Assembly (NCBI GenBank): GCA_943370175.1
Contig: CALRPU020000003.1
Location: 62,001 to 126,000 of the forward strand
Direction of reading: 5' to 3'
Source of the DNA: Ideonella_A intermedia_A
GTDB taxonomy: Bacteria > Pseudomonadota > Gammaproteobacteria > Burkholderiales > Burkholderiaceae_C
DNA: 64,000 nt
Shown one piece after another: positions 48,568 to 57,145 of the stretch; the stretch's first letter is position 1, and each line of letters starts with the position of its first letter. Made by a program: the position numbers and the translations under genes. The notes beneath the pieces are model-generated. The model was not told where the DNA came from and did not search any database. It worked only from the letters and a program-made list of their open reading frames with translations.

Positions 48568-50241
48568 TCAACCGCCGCGGCGTTCCTCGCGCTCGGCGAA
48601 CTCGCGGCGGCGTTCGGCCTCGATGTCGCGCAGGCGAGCGTCGATGACCGAGGCCTCGATGAAATCAACCGCGCCGCCCGACCGCGCCAGGCGCTGGCCG
48701 GCCCGCAGGCGATCCACCGCCCCGGTGAGGTCGCCCATGGCGTAACGGCCCTCGGCCTCACAGCGCACACCGCGCAAAGGCTGTCCCAGGCGGGTCCACA
48801 CCTGCGCCAGCGTCTGCCACACCGTGGCGTCTTGCGGCCTCAGGCTCACCCAGGTTTGGAGTTGCTCGGCCTGTCGCCGCAGGTCGGCGTCAGCGGCCGG
48901 GTCGGGCGAGGCGGGCGCCGCGCCATTCGTTGCCCCGACAGACGTCACCGGCTGGGCCGCGCCCAGGGCAACCTGCGCGGACAGCAGCAGCAGCGCCCGG
49001 CTGTCGGGCGCGTCGGCCACGAAGGGTGCCAGCGTGGCGCTGGCCGCGGCAGCCTGACCTCGCTCCAGCTGAGACTGCGCCACCAGCATCGCCAGGGCGC
49101 GTCGTGCGCGCAAATCGGCCTGCAGGCCCGCCGCCCCGCCGGGGCGCCCCCCTCCGCGCAAGCCGGCGGCCAGCAGCCGGTCGGCCTGGGCCAGAGACGC
49201 GTCGGCGCGTGCCCAATCCTGCAACAAGGTCGACGCCAGGGCGCTGGAGTAGGCCGCGGCCAGCGGCTCGTTGGGCGAGCTGCCCGGGGCCGGCTTGCCG
49301 GGCGTCTGGTCAAGCGCTTGCCAACGGCGCAAGGCGAAGACGCGGGTGTCCATCAGCACGCGCGCACGGGCCTGGGCCAACACATGTTCGAACTGGCCGG
49401 TGGGCGCGGCCTTGGGCGCCGTGCCCAGGCGCGAGCGGGCCTCGCCGATGCGTTCGGTCGTCAGGGGGTGGCTGCGCAGGTAAGGAAAGCCACCGCTGTC
49501 GTTCAGGCGCGAGGCCTGCTCCAGCTTCTCGAACATCGCCGCCATGCCCGCGGGGGCGAACCCTGCACCGGTCAGCAGGCCGAAGCCAACGCGGTCGGCC
49601 TCGCGCTCCATGTCGCGTGAAAAGTTCAGCTGCCCTTGGATGCTGGCCGCCTGGCCACCGGCGATCACCGCGTTGCCCGCGTCGCCCCGGCTGCTGCGGC
49701 TGGCGGCCAGCACGCCCAGGATGATCGCCGCCGTGCTGAGCAAGGTCTGCCGCCGGCTGTTGCTGATGCTGCGCGCGATGTGGCGCTGCGTGACGTGCGA
49801 GAGCTCATGCGCCAGCACCGAGGCCAGCTCATCGCGCGACCCGGTCATTGCAATCAGGCCCAGATGCACCCCCACGAAGCCGCCGGGCAAGGCGAAGGCG
49901 TTGACGCTGCGGTCGCGCACCAGGAAGGCTTCCCAGGCGAACCGCTGGTCGGTGTCGCGTTCGATCTCCCCGTGCTGGCGGGCCACGCCCACGAGCGGCA
50001 GCCACAGCGACTGCACGTACTCCAGCAGCACCGGGTCGTCCAGGTAGTCGGGGTCACGGCGGATCTCGCGCATGATCTGATCGCCCAGCTTGCGCTCGGC
50101 GCCCAGCTCGAAGTCCTCGGACACCGAATCCCCCAGCGCCGGCAGCTGGTTCTGTGCCTGCGCGGGCGCAGGCATGGACATGACCAGCATCAGCGCGGCG
50201 CAGGCACTGGACACGCCGCGTTGCAAGAGGGTGATCGGCAT
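48568..50241 (-). CDS. M48 family metalloprotease with TPR tail (BepA/YfgC-like)
   Basis: A 557-residue periplasmic zinc protease linked to outer-membrane protein quality control. A signal peptide is at about residues 1-30 (ending PAPAQAQ). The catalytic HELSH near residue 143 and a later EREADRVG supply zinc ligands. The C-terminal half is Ala-rich helical repeats (TPR-like), ending in an acidic/Arg-rich tail. ATG 50241 puts the signal peptide at the N-terminus; an upstream ATG 33 nt away is the alternative. It is divergent from moaC. Confidence 0.9.
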   Translation of the reverse strand: MPITLLQRGVSSACAALMLVMSMPAPAQAQNQLPALGDSVSEDFELGAERKLGDQIMREIRRDPDYLDDPVLLEYVQSLWLPLVGVARQHGEIERDTDQRFAWEAFLVRDRSVNAFALPGGFVGVHLGLIAMTGSRDELASVLAHELSHVTQRHIARSISNSRRQTLLSTAAIILGVLAASRSSRGDAGNAVIAGGQAASIQGQLNFSRDMEREADRVGFGLLTGAGFAPAGMAAMFEKLEQASRLNDSGGFPYLRSHPLTTERIGEARSRLGTAPKAAPTGQFEHVLAQARARVLMDTRVFALRRWQALDQTPGKPAPGSSPNEPLAAAYSSALASTLLQDWARADASLAQADRLLAAGLRGGGRPGGAAGLQADLRARRALAMLVAQSQLERGQAAAASATLAPFVADAPDSRALLLLSAQVALGAAQPVTSVGATNGAAPASPDPAADADLRRQAEQLQTWVSLRPQDATVWQTLAQVWTRLGQPLRGVRCEAEGRYAMGDLTGAVDRLRAGQRLARSGGAVDFIEASVIDARLRDIEAERRREFAEREERRGG

Positions 50242-50330
50242 CGTCGTCGGTGGTGCGTGAGGGCTCAGTATCATGCGCCAGAACCGTTTCCCGACTGTTT
50301 CCAATTCCCCGCGCCCGGCGCCGTCATGTC

Positions 50331-50846
50331 ATGAGCGAAGTACCCGTCCCCCCCGCCGCGTCAGCCTCTGCGCTGACCCACTTCGATGCGCAAGGGCAGG
50401 CCCACATGGTCGACGTGGCCGCCAAGCAAGAGACCCACCGCATCGCCCGCGCCAGCGGCCGCATCCGCATGCAGCCGGCCACCTTCGAGCTGATCCGCAG
50501 CGGCAGTGCCAAGAAGGGCGACGTCATTGGCATCGCGCGAATCGCGGCCATCCAGGCATCCAAGCGCACGGCCGACCTCATCCCGTTGTGCCACCCGCTG
50601 CCCATCACCCGGGTGTCTGTGGACTTCAGCCTCGACGCCGACAGCGCGTCGGTGACCTGCACCGCGCAGGTGGAGACCCTCGGCCGCACCGGGGTGGAAA
50701 TGGAAGCGCTGACCGCGGTGCAGGTCGGCTTGCTGACGGTGTATGACATGTGCAAGGCGGCCGACCGCGGCATGGTCATGACCGACATCCGCGTGCTGGA
50801 AAAGCACGGCGGCAAGTCGGGCGACTGGTCGGCCACGGTGGCCTGA
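50331..50846 (+). CDS. moaC: Cyclic pyranopterin monophosphate synthase MoaC
   Basis: This enzyme converts 3',8-cH2GTP to cPMP in molybdenum cofactor synthesis. It has 171 residues with ALTHFDAQGQAHMVDVAAK, KKGDVIGIARIAAIQASKRT, DLIPLCHPLPIT and GVEMEALTAVQVGLLTVYDM, followed by MCKAADRGM. These are all family hallmarks, including the catalytic Lys and Asp region. No other mo genes are nearby. The gene is convergent with the ligase gene 6 nt downstream. Confidence 0.97.
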   Translation: MSEVPVPPAASASALTHFDAQGQAHMVDVAAKQETHRIARASGRIRMQPATFELIRSGSAKKGDVIGIARIAAIQASKRTADLIPLCHPLPITRVSVDFSLDADSASVTCTAQVETLGRTGVEMEALTAVQVGLLTVYDMCKAADRGMVMTDIRVLEKHGGKSGDWSATVA

Positions 50847-50852
50847 CCCCGA

Positions 50853-52718
50853 TCAACGGAAGTCGCGGACGGACAAGGCGGTGCTCGCCGGCGTGCATTG
50901 AAACGGCGCGTCGGGCACGGCTGGCGCGCCGGACGCGCTGGGTGGGAAGCCATCGCAGACCCCCAGGAATTCTTCCGAGCCTTCCCGCCGAAACTCGCGG
51001 ACGCGGTCGGCAAGGTACCGCGCACGCTGAAGGTCACCCGCCTCGGCCTGGGCGCGGGCCCAGGCCACCATCAAGCGCATGTCCAGCAGGAAGTGGCTGG
51101 CCACCTCAAACGACGGCAAGTCCTGCCCCGGGCGCGGCGAGGTGGTCGCCGCAGCGTAGTGCGCATGGTGGGCAAAGAACAGGCTGCGCTTGCCGATCGC
51201 GATGCGTTCTTCGAGGGGCGCGGCATCGGGACCGGGTGAGAAGATGACCACGACCTTCCCGTAGTCGACCACGCTGTAAGCCCCGGCCAGGGCCAGCAGC
51301 ACGGCCCCGACCGACAGCCACCGGGGCACCGAGGCCCGCGCAGCGGCCCGAGCCGCCTCGCCGTCGGCGCCGGCGGCCGGCGCTCGGCCCAGGCACAGGC
51401 CCAGCGCGTAGGCCGTGGGCAGCAGAAAGTAGGCGTACCACAGCGGGTACTCCAGCAGGCTGTGCAGGCCCACCAGCAACACCATCATGAACGCGGCGCG
51501 CAGGGCGCTGGCATCGTCGGGGTTCGCGGCCGCCGAGGACGCGCGGTGGGCGCGCCACAGTGCGAACACCAGCATCGCCACCACGGCCAGTGCCAGCGGC
51601 ACGCCGATCTCGACCGCGAACTGCAGCGGCAGGTTGTGCGTGTGGTCGAAGAAGGCGGTCGGGCGGCCGGGGAACGGGGTCAGGGTCCAGACCCGGTTGA
51701 ACTCGCCGAAGCCCACGCCCAGCCAAGGGTGCTCACGAACCAGTGCCAAGGTGTTCGCCCAGATCGCAAACCGCGAGCTGGACACATCGCCCTGGGTGCT
51801 GAATCGGACCGCGCCCTCGAACGCTTGAGCGCCATCGCCCGCCTGCGCCCAAACCGACAAGGCCTGCAGCCCCAACCAGTAGGCCAGGGGCAAGGTCAGC
51901 AGCAAGGCCCGAACCGAGCGCGTCAAGCGCCGGTCCAGCAGCCCCCACAGGGCCAGGATGACCACGCCCACCGCGCCGGTGCGCGACACGGACAGCACCA
52001 CCGTCAACACGAACAGCATCGCCAGCGGCCACACCCACTGCAGACGCAGTCGACCGGCCTGGCCCAGCCAGACCACGGCCACCAGCGACCACAGCATCAC
52101 GCTGCTGAGGTGGTTGGGCTGTCGCAGGTTGCCGGCGGCGCGGCCGGCGATGCTGGTGGCTGCCACCCAAACGCCATCGGCCCCGTCGGGCGCGAACACC
52201 TGCACCACGGCCACGGCGCTGCTGAGCACCCCCACCACCGTCAGCGCCAGGCAGCAGCCCACCATGGCGCGCTGCAAGGCGCCGGTCTGGGTGGCACGGC
52301 AGCCTGCCGCCAGCGTCCAGGCCGCTGCGACGAGCAAGCCTGCTGCCGACAAGGCCAGGCTGGCCGGAAGCCGGTGCATCGCCATCGCCAGCGCCACCGA
52401 AAACAGCAACACCGCACAAGCCGCCAGGGCCGCCCAGGCACCACGGTCCCAGGGCCAGCCCGCCGGCCCACGCGCGTCGGCACCGGCGGCGGCGGCCACG
52501 CACCACGCGAACACGGGCCAGGCCACCAGCGCGCAGGCCTGGTTGAGGAAGGTCGCGCTGGGAGACACGCTGTAGGCCAGCAACAGCGAAGGCACGAAGG
52601 CCAGCAGGGCCGCCAGCGTGGCGGGCGCGGTCAACGGAGGGCGGTCGCCCGAGACGGGCAGGTTCGACGCAGGGGCGGCAATCGACACGACATCGGGGCA
52701 GACGGGCTGCAGAGACAA
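50853..52718 (-). CDS. PglL/Wzy-type O-oligosaccharyltransferase (ligase 1)
   Basis: A 621-residue protein with about 12-13 hydrophobic helices and a large periplasmic loop carrying the Wzy_C/PglL signature GVGFGEFNRVWTLTPFPGRP. DHTHNLPLQFAVEIGVPLAL follows, with the conserved His. PglL/PilO ligases move lipid-linked glycans onto pilin in the periplasm. The C-terminal soluble region is about 160 residues. The gene faces away from the pilin array that begins 87 bp from its start. Wzy polymerase or WaaL ligase roles cannot be excluded, but pilin linkage favours glycosylation. Confidence 0.8.
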   Translation of the reverse strand: MSLQPVCPDVVSIAAPASNLPVSGDRPPLTAPATLAALLAFVPSLLLAYSVSPSATFLNQACALVAWPVFAWCVAAAAGADARGPAGWPWDRGAWAALAACAVLLFSVALAMAMHRLPASLALSAAGLLVAAAWTLAAGCRATQTGALQRAMVGCCLALTVVGVLSSAVAVVQVFAPDGADGVWVAATSIAGRAAGNLRQPNHLSSVMLWSLVAVVWLGQAGRLRLQWVWPLAMLFVLTVVLSVSRTGAVGVVILALWGLLDRRLTRSVRALLLTLPLAYWLGLQALSVWAQAGDGAQAFEGAVRFSTQGDVSSSRFAIWANTLALVREHPWLGVGFGEFNRVWTLTPFPGRPTAFFDHTHNLPLQFAVEIGVPLALAVVAMLVFALWRAHRASSAAANPDDASALRAAFMMVLLVGLHSLLEYPLWYAYFLLPTAYALGLCLGRAPAAGADGEAARAAARASVPRWLSVGAVLLALAGAYSVVDYGKVVVIFSPGPDAAPLEERIAIGKRSLFFAHHAHYAAATTSPRPGQDLPSFEVASHFLLDMRLMVAWARAQAEAGDLQRARYLADRVREFRREGSEEFLGVCDGFPPSASGAPAVPDAPFQCTPASTALSVRDFR

Positions 52719-52804
52719 GGGATGCGTGGAGTGTCCGGCAAAACGTCAGGCGATCGCCCCCTGGCGACGCGGCCCCCGCCAGACCGCGCTTGGGCGCCTG
52801 TGGC

Positions 52805-53160
52805 TTGAAGCGACATTTTTTGACCGGCCTGGCGGTGGCGATCAGGACTGCACCAAGCGCGCCAAGCTGTCCGAAGTGGTCCTGGCCGCGTCGTCGGTGC
52901 GCACCAACATCTCCGAGTACGTCAGCACCAACTCCGCCCTGCCGCCCAACACCGACGCGGTGGCGTCGCAAAGCTCGAAGCACGTGGCGTCGGTGGGCTG
53001 GGACGGCTCGAAGATCAGCGCCACGACCAAGGGCATCTCGAGCGACGTGGACGGCCTGCTCGTGACCCTGACCGCCAGCGGCACCGCGTCCACTGGCCAG
53101 ATCGACTGGGTCTGCGACGGCGCCGTGCCGGCCAAGTACCTGCCCTCCAGATGCAAGTGA
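52805..53160 (+). pseudogene. 5'-damaged type IV pilin copy
   Basis: From 52841 to 53160 this equals 53443-53762 of pilA over 320 nt with 14 mismatches and no gaps (about 95.6%, by eye), including the C-terminal Cys pair and stop. The region coding for the conserved hydrophobic N-terminus is broken. TTGAAGCG at 52805 resembles the pilA ATGAAGCG, but the next 30 nt are diverged and 18 nt shorter, and then a 37-nt block is missing between two ATCA tetramers. The 37-nt loss shifts the frame. It has no start, leader or class III cleavage site, so no normal pilin is made. Nine of 13 changed codons are nonsynonymous. Confidence 0.85.
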
Positions 53161-53290
53161 CCCGGCGCGATGCGGCCGAAAGCGACGGTTCTTGTCAGTC
53201 CAGCGGCCCATTGCCCAGCCCCACACCGGCCAAAGTGACGCAAGTTGACACAAAGATGGCCGCTGGCCGCTCGATTGCCGGGCAACTGGC

Positions 53291-53305
53291 TGGCACGCTA
53301 GCTGC
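53291..53305 (+). promoter_or_regulatory. Sigma-54 promoter of pilA
   Basis: TGGCACGCTAGCTGC has the invariant -24 GG and -12 GC with exactly 12 nt from G to G, and it matches TGGCACG-N4-TTGC except T to C at one position. Transcription would begin near 53317, leaving a 35-nt leader to the ATG. Pilin genes are classically RpoN/PilR dependent. A TTGACA hexamer at 53250-53255 upstream has no good -10. Confidence 0.75.
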
Positions 53306-53351
53306 GACTTGCTTTGGCGTCTACCACCCCATCACCTCCGGAGCCATCCCC

Positions 53352-53762
53352 ATGAAGCGCGTTCAACAAGGTTTCACCCTCATCGAACTGATGATCGTCG
53401 TGGCGATCATCGGCATCCTGGCCGCCGTCGCCCTGCCCGCTTATCAGGACTACACCAAGCGCGCCAAGCTGTCTGAAGTGGTCCTGGCCGCGTCGTCGGT
53501 GCGCACCAACATCTCAGAGTACGTCAGCACCAACTCCGCCCTGCCGCCCAGCACCTACGTGGTGGCGTCGCAAAGCTCGAAGTACGTGGCGTCGGTGGGC
53601 TGGGACGGCTCGAAGATCAGCGCCACGACCAAGGGCATCTCGACCGACGTGGACGGCCTGCTCGTGACCCTGACCGCCAGCGGCACCGCATCCACCGGCC
53701 AGATCGACTGGGTCTGCGGCGGCACGGTGCCGGCCAAGTACCTGCCCTCCAGCTGCAAGTGA
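53352..53762 (+). CDS. pilA: Type IV major pilin PilA (copy 1)
   Basis: A 136-residue prepilin. The class III leader MKRVQQG is cleaved before Phe, and mature position 5 is Glu (FTLIE). The N-terminal helix LIELMIVVAIIGILAAVALP is invariant-like. A Ser-rich alpha/beta loop (STNSALPPSTYVVASQSSKY) and a C-terminal disulfide loop (CGGTVPAKYLPSSC) complete the group IVa layout. The start ATG 53352 has a CCGGAG ribosome site. It is preceded by a sigma-54 promoter and flanked by two glycan ligases, so it is probably glycosylated. The upstream damaged copy shares its variable region. Confidence 0.96.
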   Translation: MKRVQQGFTLIELMIVVAIIGILAAVALPAYQDYTKRAKLSEVVLAASSVRTNISEYVSTNSALPPSTYVVASQSSKYVASVGWDGSKISATTKGISTDVDGLLVTLTASGTASTGQIDWVCGGTVPAKYLPSSCK

Positions 53763-53903
53763 TCTCATTGGCTGTTCATCGTTTGACTGAGCAGCCCCCA
53801 ATTGGGACGCCCCCATCGCATCCCCCCGATGTCCCATGCGACCCCGGCCAACCGACGGACCATCGTCAGTGACCTGCCGGCGGCGCTGCTGATCACGCAT
53901 GAG

Positions 53904-53935
53904 CCCACCGGCCGGTTTCAAGCCAAGCCGGTGGG
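53904..53935. repeat. Inverted repeat after pilA
   Basis: Nine-bp stem CCCACCGGC/GCCGGTGGG with a 14-nt loop. No T-run follows, so it may be a processing or stabilising hairpin upstream of the terminator at 53952. Confidence 0.45.
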
Positions 53936-53951
53936 TCCATGGACACCTCCA

Positions 53952-53974
53952 CCTCGCCCCTTGCGGCGAGGTTT
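53952..53974 (+). terminator. Likely pilA terminator
   Basis: Seven-bp stem CCTCGCC/GGCGAGG with a 6-nt loop, followed by TTTGT on the plus strand. It lies between the two intact pilins, so they are probably separate transcripts. Confidence 0.65.
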
Positions 53975-54078
53975 GTCATTGGGGCCCAGGAATCTGCCGG
54001 CTTGGTGTTTGTCGTTGGTGATCGTGCGCCCTGGGTGCGCGACCCGCCAGCGGTTCAATCAACCTGGATGGGGCAGAC

Positions 54079-54489
54079 ATGAAACGTGTTCAAAGCGGTT
54101 TTACCTTGATCGAACTGATGATCGTCGTGGCGATCATCGGCATTCTGGCGGCGGTGGCCTTGCCGGCGTACCAAAACTACACGACCCGCGCGAAGTTGTC
54201 GGAGGTGATGATGGCGGTGTCCGCTGGACGCACCAGCATCGCCGAGTACGTCAGCACCCATTCGAAGTTGCCGCCGGACGCCTATGCGATGGGTTCGATA
54301 TCCAGCAAGTACGTCAGCGCGGTGAGCTGGGACGGCAAAGAAATCGCCGCGGTGGCCCGCAACATCAACGACGATGTGAACGGCAAAACCATCTCGCTGA
54401 CGGCGAGTGGCGACGCCGGCACCGGTCAAATCGACTGGGTCTGCGGTGGCACCGTGGACACGCAATTCCGGCCGTCCAGTTGCAAATGA
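54079..54489 (+). CDS. Type IV pilin (copy 2, pilA paralogue)
   Basis: A 136-residue prepilin with leader MKRVQSG cleaved before FTLIE. Its first 54 residues are nearly identical to PilA, and the C-terminal disulfide loop (CGGTVDTQFRPSSC) is similar. The middle differs (MMAVSAGRTSIAEYVSTHSK, LPPDAYAMGSISSKYVS). It is likely a second major or an alternative minor pilin. No convincing sigma-54 site is present in the 316-bp gap before it, so expression may differ from copy 1. The ligase 2 gene follows 117 nt later. Confidence 0.93.
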   Translation: MKRVQSGFTLIELMIVVAIIGILAAVALPAYQNYTTRAKLSEVMMAVSAGRTSIAEYVSTHSKLPPDAYAMGSISSKYVSAVSWDGKEIAAVARNINDDVNGKTISLTASGDAGTGQIDWVCGGTVDTQFRPSSCK

Positions 54490-54606
54490 TTGCGTCGCCT
54501 GCGGTGCTGTTCGCCCCTCGGGCGGCTGCGTGTGATGTCACGGGGCCGAGCGCCCTCACAGGGACCTGGCGTGATCCAAGCCTCACCCGCTGAGGGCATC
54601 GACCCC

Positions 54607-56385
54607 ATGCACATCGGTGCCGCCATGCCCTGGTGGCGTCGCGACCTGATGCCCAAGGTGAGCCTGGTGGCGCTGCTGTGGGTGCTTGTCACCAGCGGTG
54701 TGTGGTTCATGCCGAACCACCATGACCCCTGGCGCGCCTTTCACCTCGACGCCGCCATGACGGCCGCGCTGATGGTGCTGGCCGTGTGGCTGGTGGCACG
54801 GCACCGCGGTGAGGTGCCGTGGCCCCGGGCAGCGCTGGTGGCTCTGGCGGTGTCGTGGGTCCCCCTCTTGCAGAACGCGCTGGGCTTGCACCATTTCGCA
54901 GGCAGTGCCCGCATCGCCAGTGTGTACTTGTTCGGGCTGGCCTTGGCCATCGCGACCGGGGCGCTGTGGCTGCAGCGTCAACCACGCAGCCTGGTCGACG
55001 CCCTCATGGCGATCTTCGGCATCGGCGCCGCGGGGTCGGTTGGGTTGCAGCTGTGCCAATGGCTGGGCGTCGACCCTTTCGGGTTGGGGATCTGGCTGCT
55101 CGACGTCCCCAAGGGCATGCGACCGTTTGGCAACCTCGCCCAGCCCAACCAGCTGGCCAGCCTCCACGTGCTGGGCTTGGTGGCGCTGTGGTGGGGCCAC
55201 CGAAGCGGTCGCCTCAGCGGCTGGGTCGCCACGGCGGGCGCCTTGTGGCTGATGCTCGGCCTGATGTTGGCCCAGTCGCGCAGCGCCTGGCTGGCGTTGG
55301 CCGTGCTCGGCGCGTTGGCCGTGCTGTGGCGCCAGCGCCTGGCCCTGGACCGCAAGCACCTGGTGGTGCTGTTGGGCCTCGGTCTCGGCTTTGCGGCGAT
55401 GACTCAGGCACTCGCCCCGCTGAGCGAGGCCCTGCACTTGCCCGGCGCTCGCGACACGGACGAACTGCAGCGTTCGCGCTCCCAGCGCGTCCAAGGCTGG
55501 ATGGAGCAGGTGGACGCGTTGTCACGCCGGCCGCTGACGGGCTACGGTTGGGAGCAAGGCGTGCGAGCCCAGTACGCGGTCGCGCTGGACTACCCCCCGC
55601 TGCGCGAAGTGCATGCCTACGCCCACAACCTGATGCTCGACCTGCTCATCTGGAACGGCGTGCCCTTGGGGACCGTGCTGGTGCTGCTGCTGGGCTGGTG
55701 GATGTTTCGGCACCTGCGCGCCGTCGACTGTCCCGAGTCTGCCGCCATGGCGGCGTCACTGGCGGCCTTGGGCGTCCACGCCATGCTGGAGTACCCACAC
55801 GCCTACGCCTACTTCCTGCTGCCCGCAGGCGTGATGGCCGGCGCGCTGGATGCGCGGCAGGCTGCCGCCAGCCTCGTGCGCGTGCGGCGCACCGTGATGG
55901 TCCTGGCCCTGGTCGCTGCGGCGGCGGTGCTGACGGCCGTGGGGCGCGATTACCTCGCCGCCGAAGCCAATCTGCGGGCGTTCCAAATGTCAAAGCAGCG
56001 GGTGGGACGGGCCGCCGACCCCGGTGAGCCAGGACTGGCCGTGTTGACGCAATTGGACGCCTACCTGAGATTCGTCCGCACACCGGTGCGTCGCGGCATG
56101 TCGCAAGATGACTTGCAGCTGCTGCAGCAGGTGTCGGAGCTGCACCCGTCAGGCACCCTGCTGCTGACCCACGCCCGCGCCGCGGCGCTGAACGGGCAGC
56201 CGGAGGTTGCCACGGCCGCGCTGGCCCGCCTGTGCAAGATGTCGCCCGATTGGGCGTGCACCATCGCCGTGACGTATTGGAACGACGCCCAGCGCGAGCA
56301 GCCGGAATTCCAGCGCGTCACGGTGCCAGCCTTGCCAGGCCATGAGCCCGGCCTCGGCGACCCACGCGCTAGCCAAAGTCGATGA
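54607..56385 (+). CDS. PglL/Wzy-type O-oligosaccharyltransferase (ligase 2)
   Basis: A 592-residue polytopic protein of about 12 helices with the Wzy_C signature: TGYGWEQGVRAQYAVALDYP followed by VHAYAHNLMLDLLIWNGVPL. It is clearly distinct from ligase 1 in sequence and length. The ATG at 54607 gives MHIGAAMPWWRRDL, with GAGGG upstream. Earlier in-frame codons overlap non-similar sequence. Position directly downstream of the pilins suggests pilin glycosylation; a second glycan or a different pilin target would explain two ligases. The 3' end overlaps the phosphodiesterase by 17 nt tail to tail. Confidence 0.8.
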   Translation: MHIGAAMPWWRRDLMPKVSLVALLWVLVTSGVWFMPNHHDPWRAFHLDAAMTAALMVLAVWLVARHRGEVPWPRAALVALAVSWVPLLQNALGLHHFAGSARIASVYLFGLALAIATGALWLQRQPRSLVDALMAIFGIGAAGSVGLQLCQWLGVDPFGLGIWLLDVPKGMRPFGNLAQPNQLASLHVLGLVALWWGHRSGRLSGWVATAGALWLMLGLMLAQSRSAWLALAVLGALAVLWRQRLALDRKHLVVLLGLGLGFAAMTQALAPLSEALHLPGARDTDELQRSRSQRVQGWMEQVDALSRRPLTGYGWEQGVRAQYAVALDYPPLREVHAYAHNLMLDLLIWNGVPLGTVLVLLLGWWMFRHLRAVDCPESAAMAASLAALGVHAMLEYPHAYAYFLLPAGVMAGALDARQAAASLVRVRRTVMVLALVAAAAVLTAVGRDYLAAEANLRAFQMSKQRVGRAADPGEPGLAVLTQLDAYLRFVRTPVRRGMSQDDLQLLQQVSELHPSGTLLLTHARAAALNGQPEVATAALARLCKMSPDWACTIAVTYWNDAQREQPEFQRVTVPALPGHEPGLGDPRASQSR

Positions 56386-57145
56386 CCTGCCCCGCCTGCA
56401 GCGCACTGATGGACTGGGCAATGGGCATGGCGTGGAGCTCGCCCATGACCGCGTGGTTTTCTCCCGGCTTGATGTGGGTGATGTGCACTTTGACGGTGGC
56501 CGCCAGCCCCCGCAATTCCGCGGCCAGCGTCGTGGGGCACAGGTGACCGCTGATGCGCGCCAGGTCACGCTCCTCGTCACCGAAGGCGGTTTCGATGACG
56601 AGGTGCGCCACCTCAAGCTGCGCGAGGCGCTGCCAAAGGGCCGGATTGGGCCCCGTGTCGCCGGTGAAAGCCCACACGCCGTCGTCGCCGGTCACCGCGA
56701 ACCCCACCGCGGGCACCGTGTGGGCGGCCGGCAGCACCTCGATCATGCGGCCACACACCTTGAAGTGCTCGCCGATGGTGAAGGGAACGAACTTGAGCGC
56801 TGGCTCAGCGGCGCTGGGCAGTCGGGTGAAATCCGGCCAGATGAGGCCATTGAAGACATGGGCCTTCAAAGTGTCGATCGTGGCTTGCAGGGCGTGAACG
56901 CAGATTGGTGGCCGGTGCTCGGCCAGCCGCTGTCGCATGACCGCGTCAGCGAGCAGTGCGATCGACACCACGTGGTCAAGGTGAGAATGGCTGATGAAAA
57001 TGTGGTCGATTCGCGCCAGCTCGGTCAAGCTGAGGTCGCCGACGCCGGTTCCGGCATCAATGAGAACCGAATCGTCCAACAAGAACGAGGTGGTGCGACA
57101 ACCCGCTGCAATGGCGCCAGAACAGCCGAGGACCCGGATGCTCAT
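56369..57145 (-). CDS. Class II 3',5'-cyclic-nucleotide phosphodiesterase-like metallohydrolase
   Basis: A 258-residue metallo-beta-lactamase-fold enzyme. The core SHSHLDHVVSIALLADAV fits the PDEase II pattern (HxHLDH), and AFTGDTGPNPALW, HLVIETAFGDEE and HITHIKPGE supply the remaining metal-site positions. The N-terminus MSIRVLGCSGAIAAGCRTTS matches the family. The likely role is hydrolysis of cAMP or a related cyclic nucleotide; other phosphodiester substrates are possible. A CRP-like palindrome lies about 170 bp upstream. It follows the FHA-phosphatase-kinase block on the same strand. Confidence 0.82.
   Translation of the reverse strand: MSIRVLGCSGAIAAGCRTTSFLLDDSVLIDAGTGVGDLSLTELARIDHIFISHSHLDHVVSIALLADAVMRQRLAEHRPPICVHALQATIDTLKAHVFNGLIWPDFTRLPSAAEPALKFVPFTIGEHFKVCGRMIEVLPAAHTVPAVGFAVTGDDGVWAFTGDTGPNPALWQRLAQLEVAHLVIETAFGDEERDLARISGHLCPTTLAAELRGLAATVKVHITHIKPGENHAVMGELHAMPIAQSISALQAGQVIDFG

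Noticed and set aside
52618..53160. Intact 180-residue gene ending in pilin sequence
   Set aside because: The first 75 residues come from an unrelated frame and contain no prepilin leader or hydrophobic helix. Only the pilin tail is real, so I call it a damaged copy.
53975..54078. Sigma-54 promoter before the second pilin
   Set aside because: GGGTGCGCGACCCGC has the right spacing but poor -24 and -12 context. Other near-matches are one base off in spacing.
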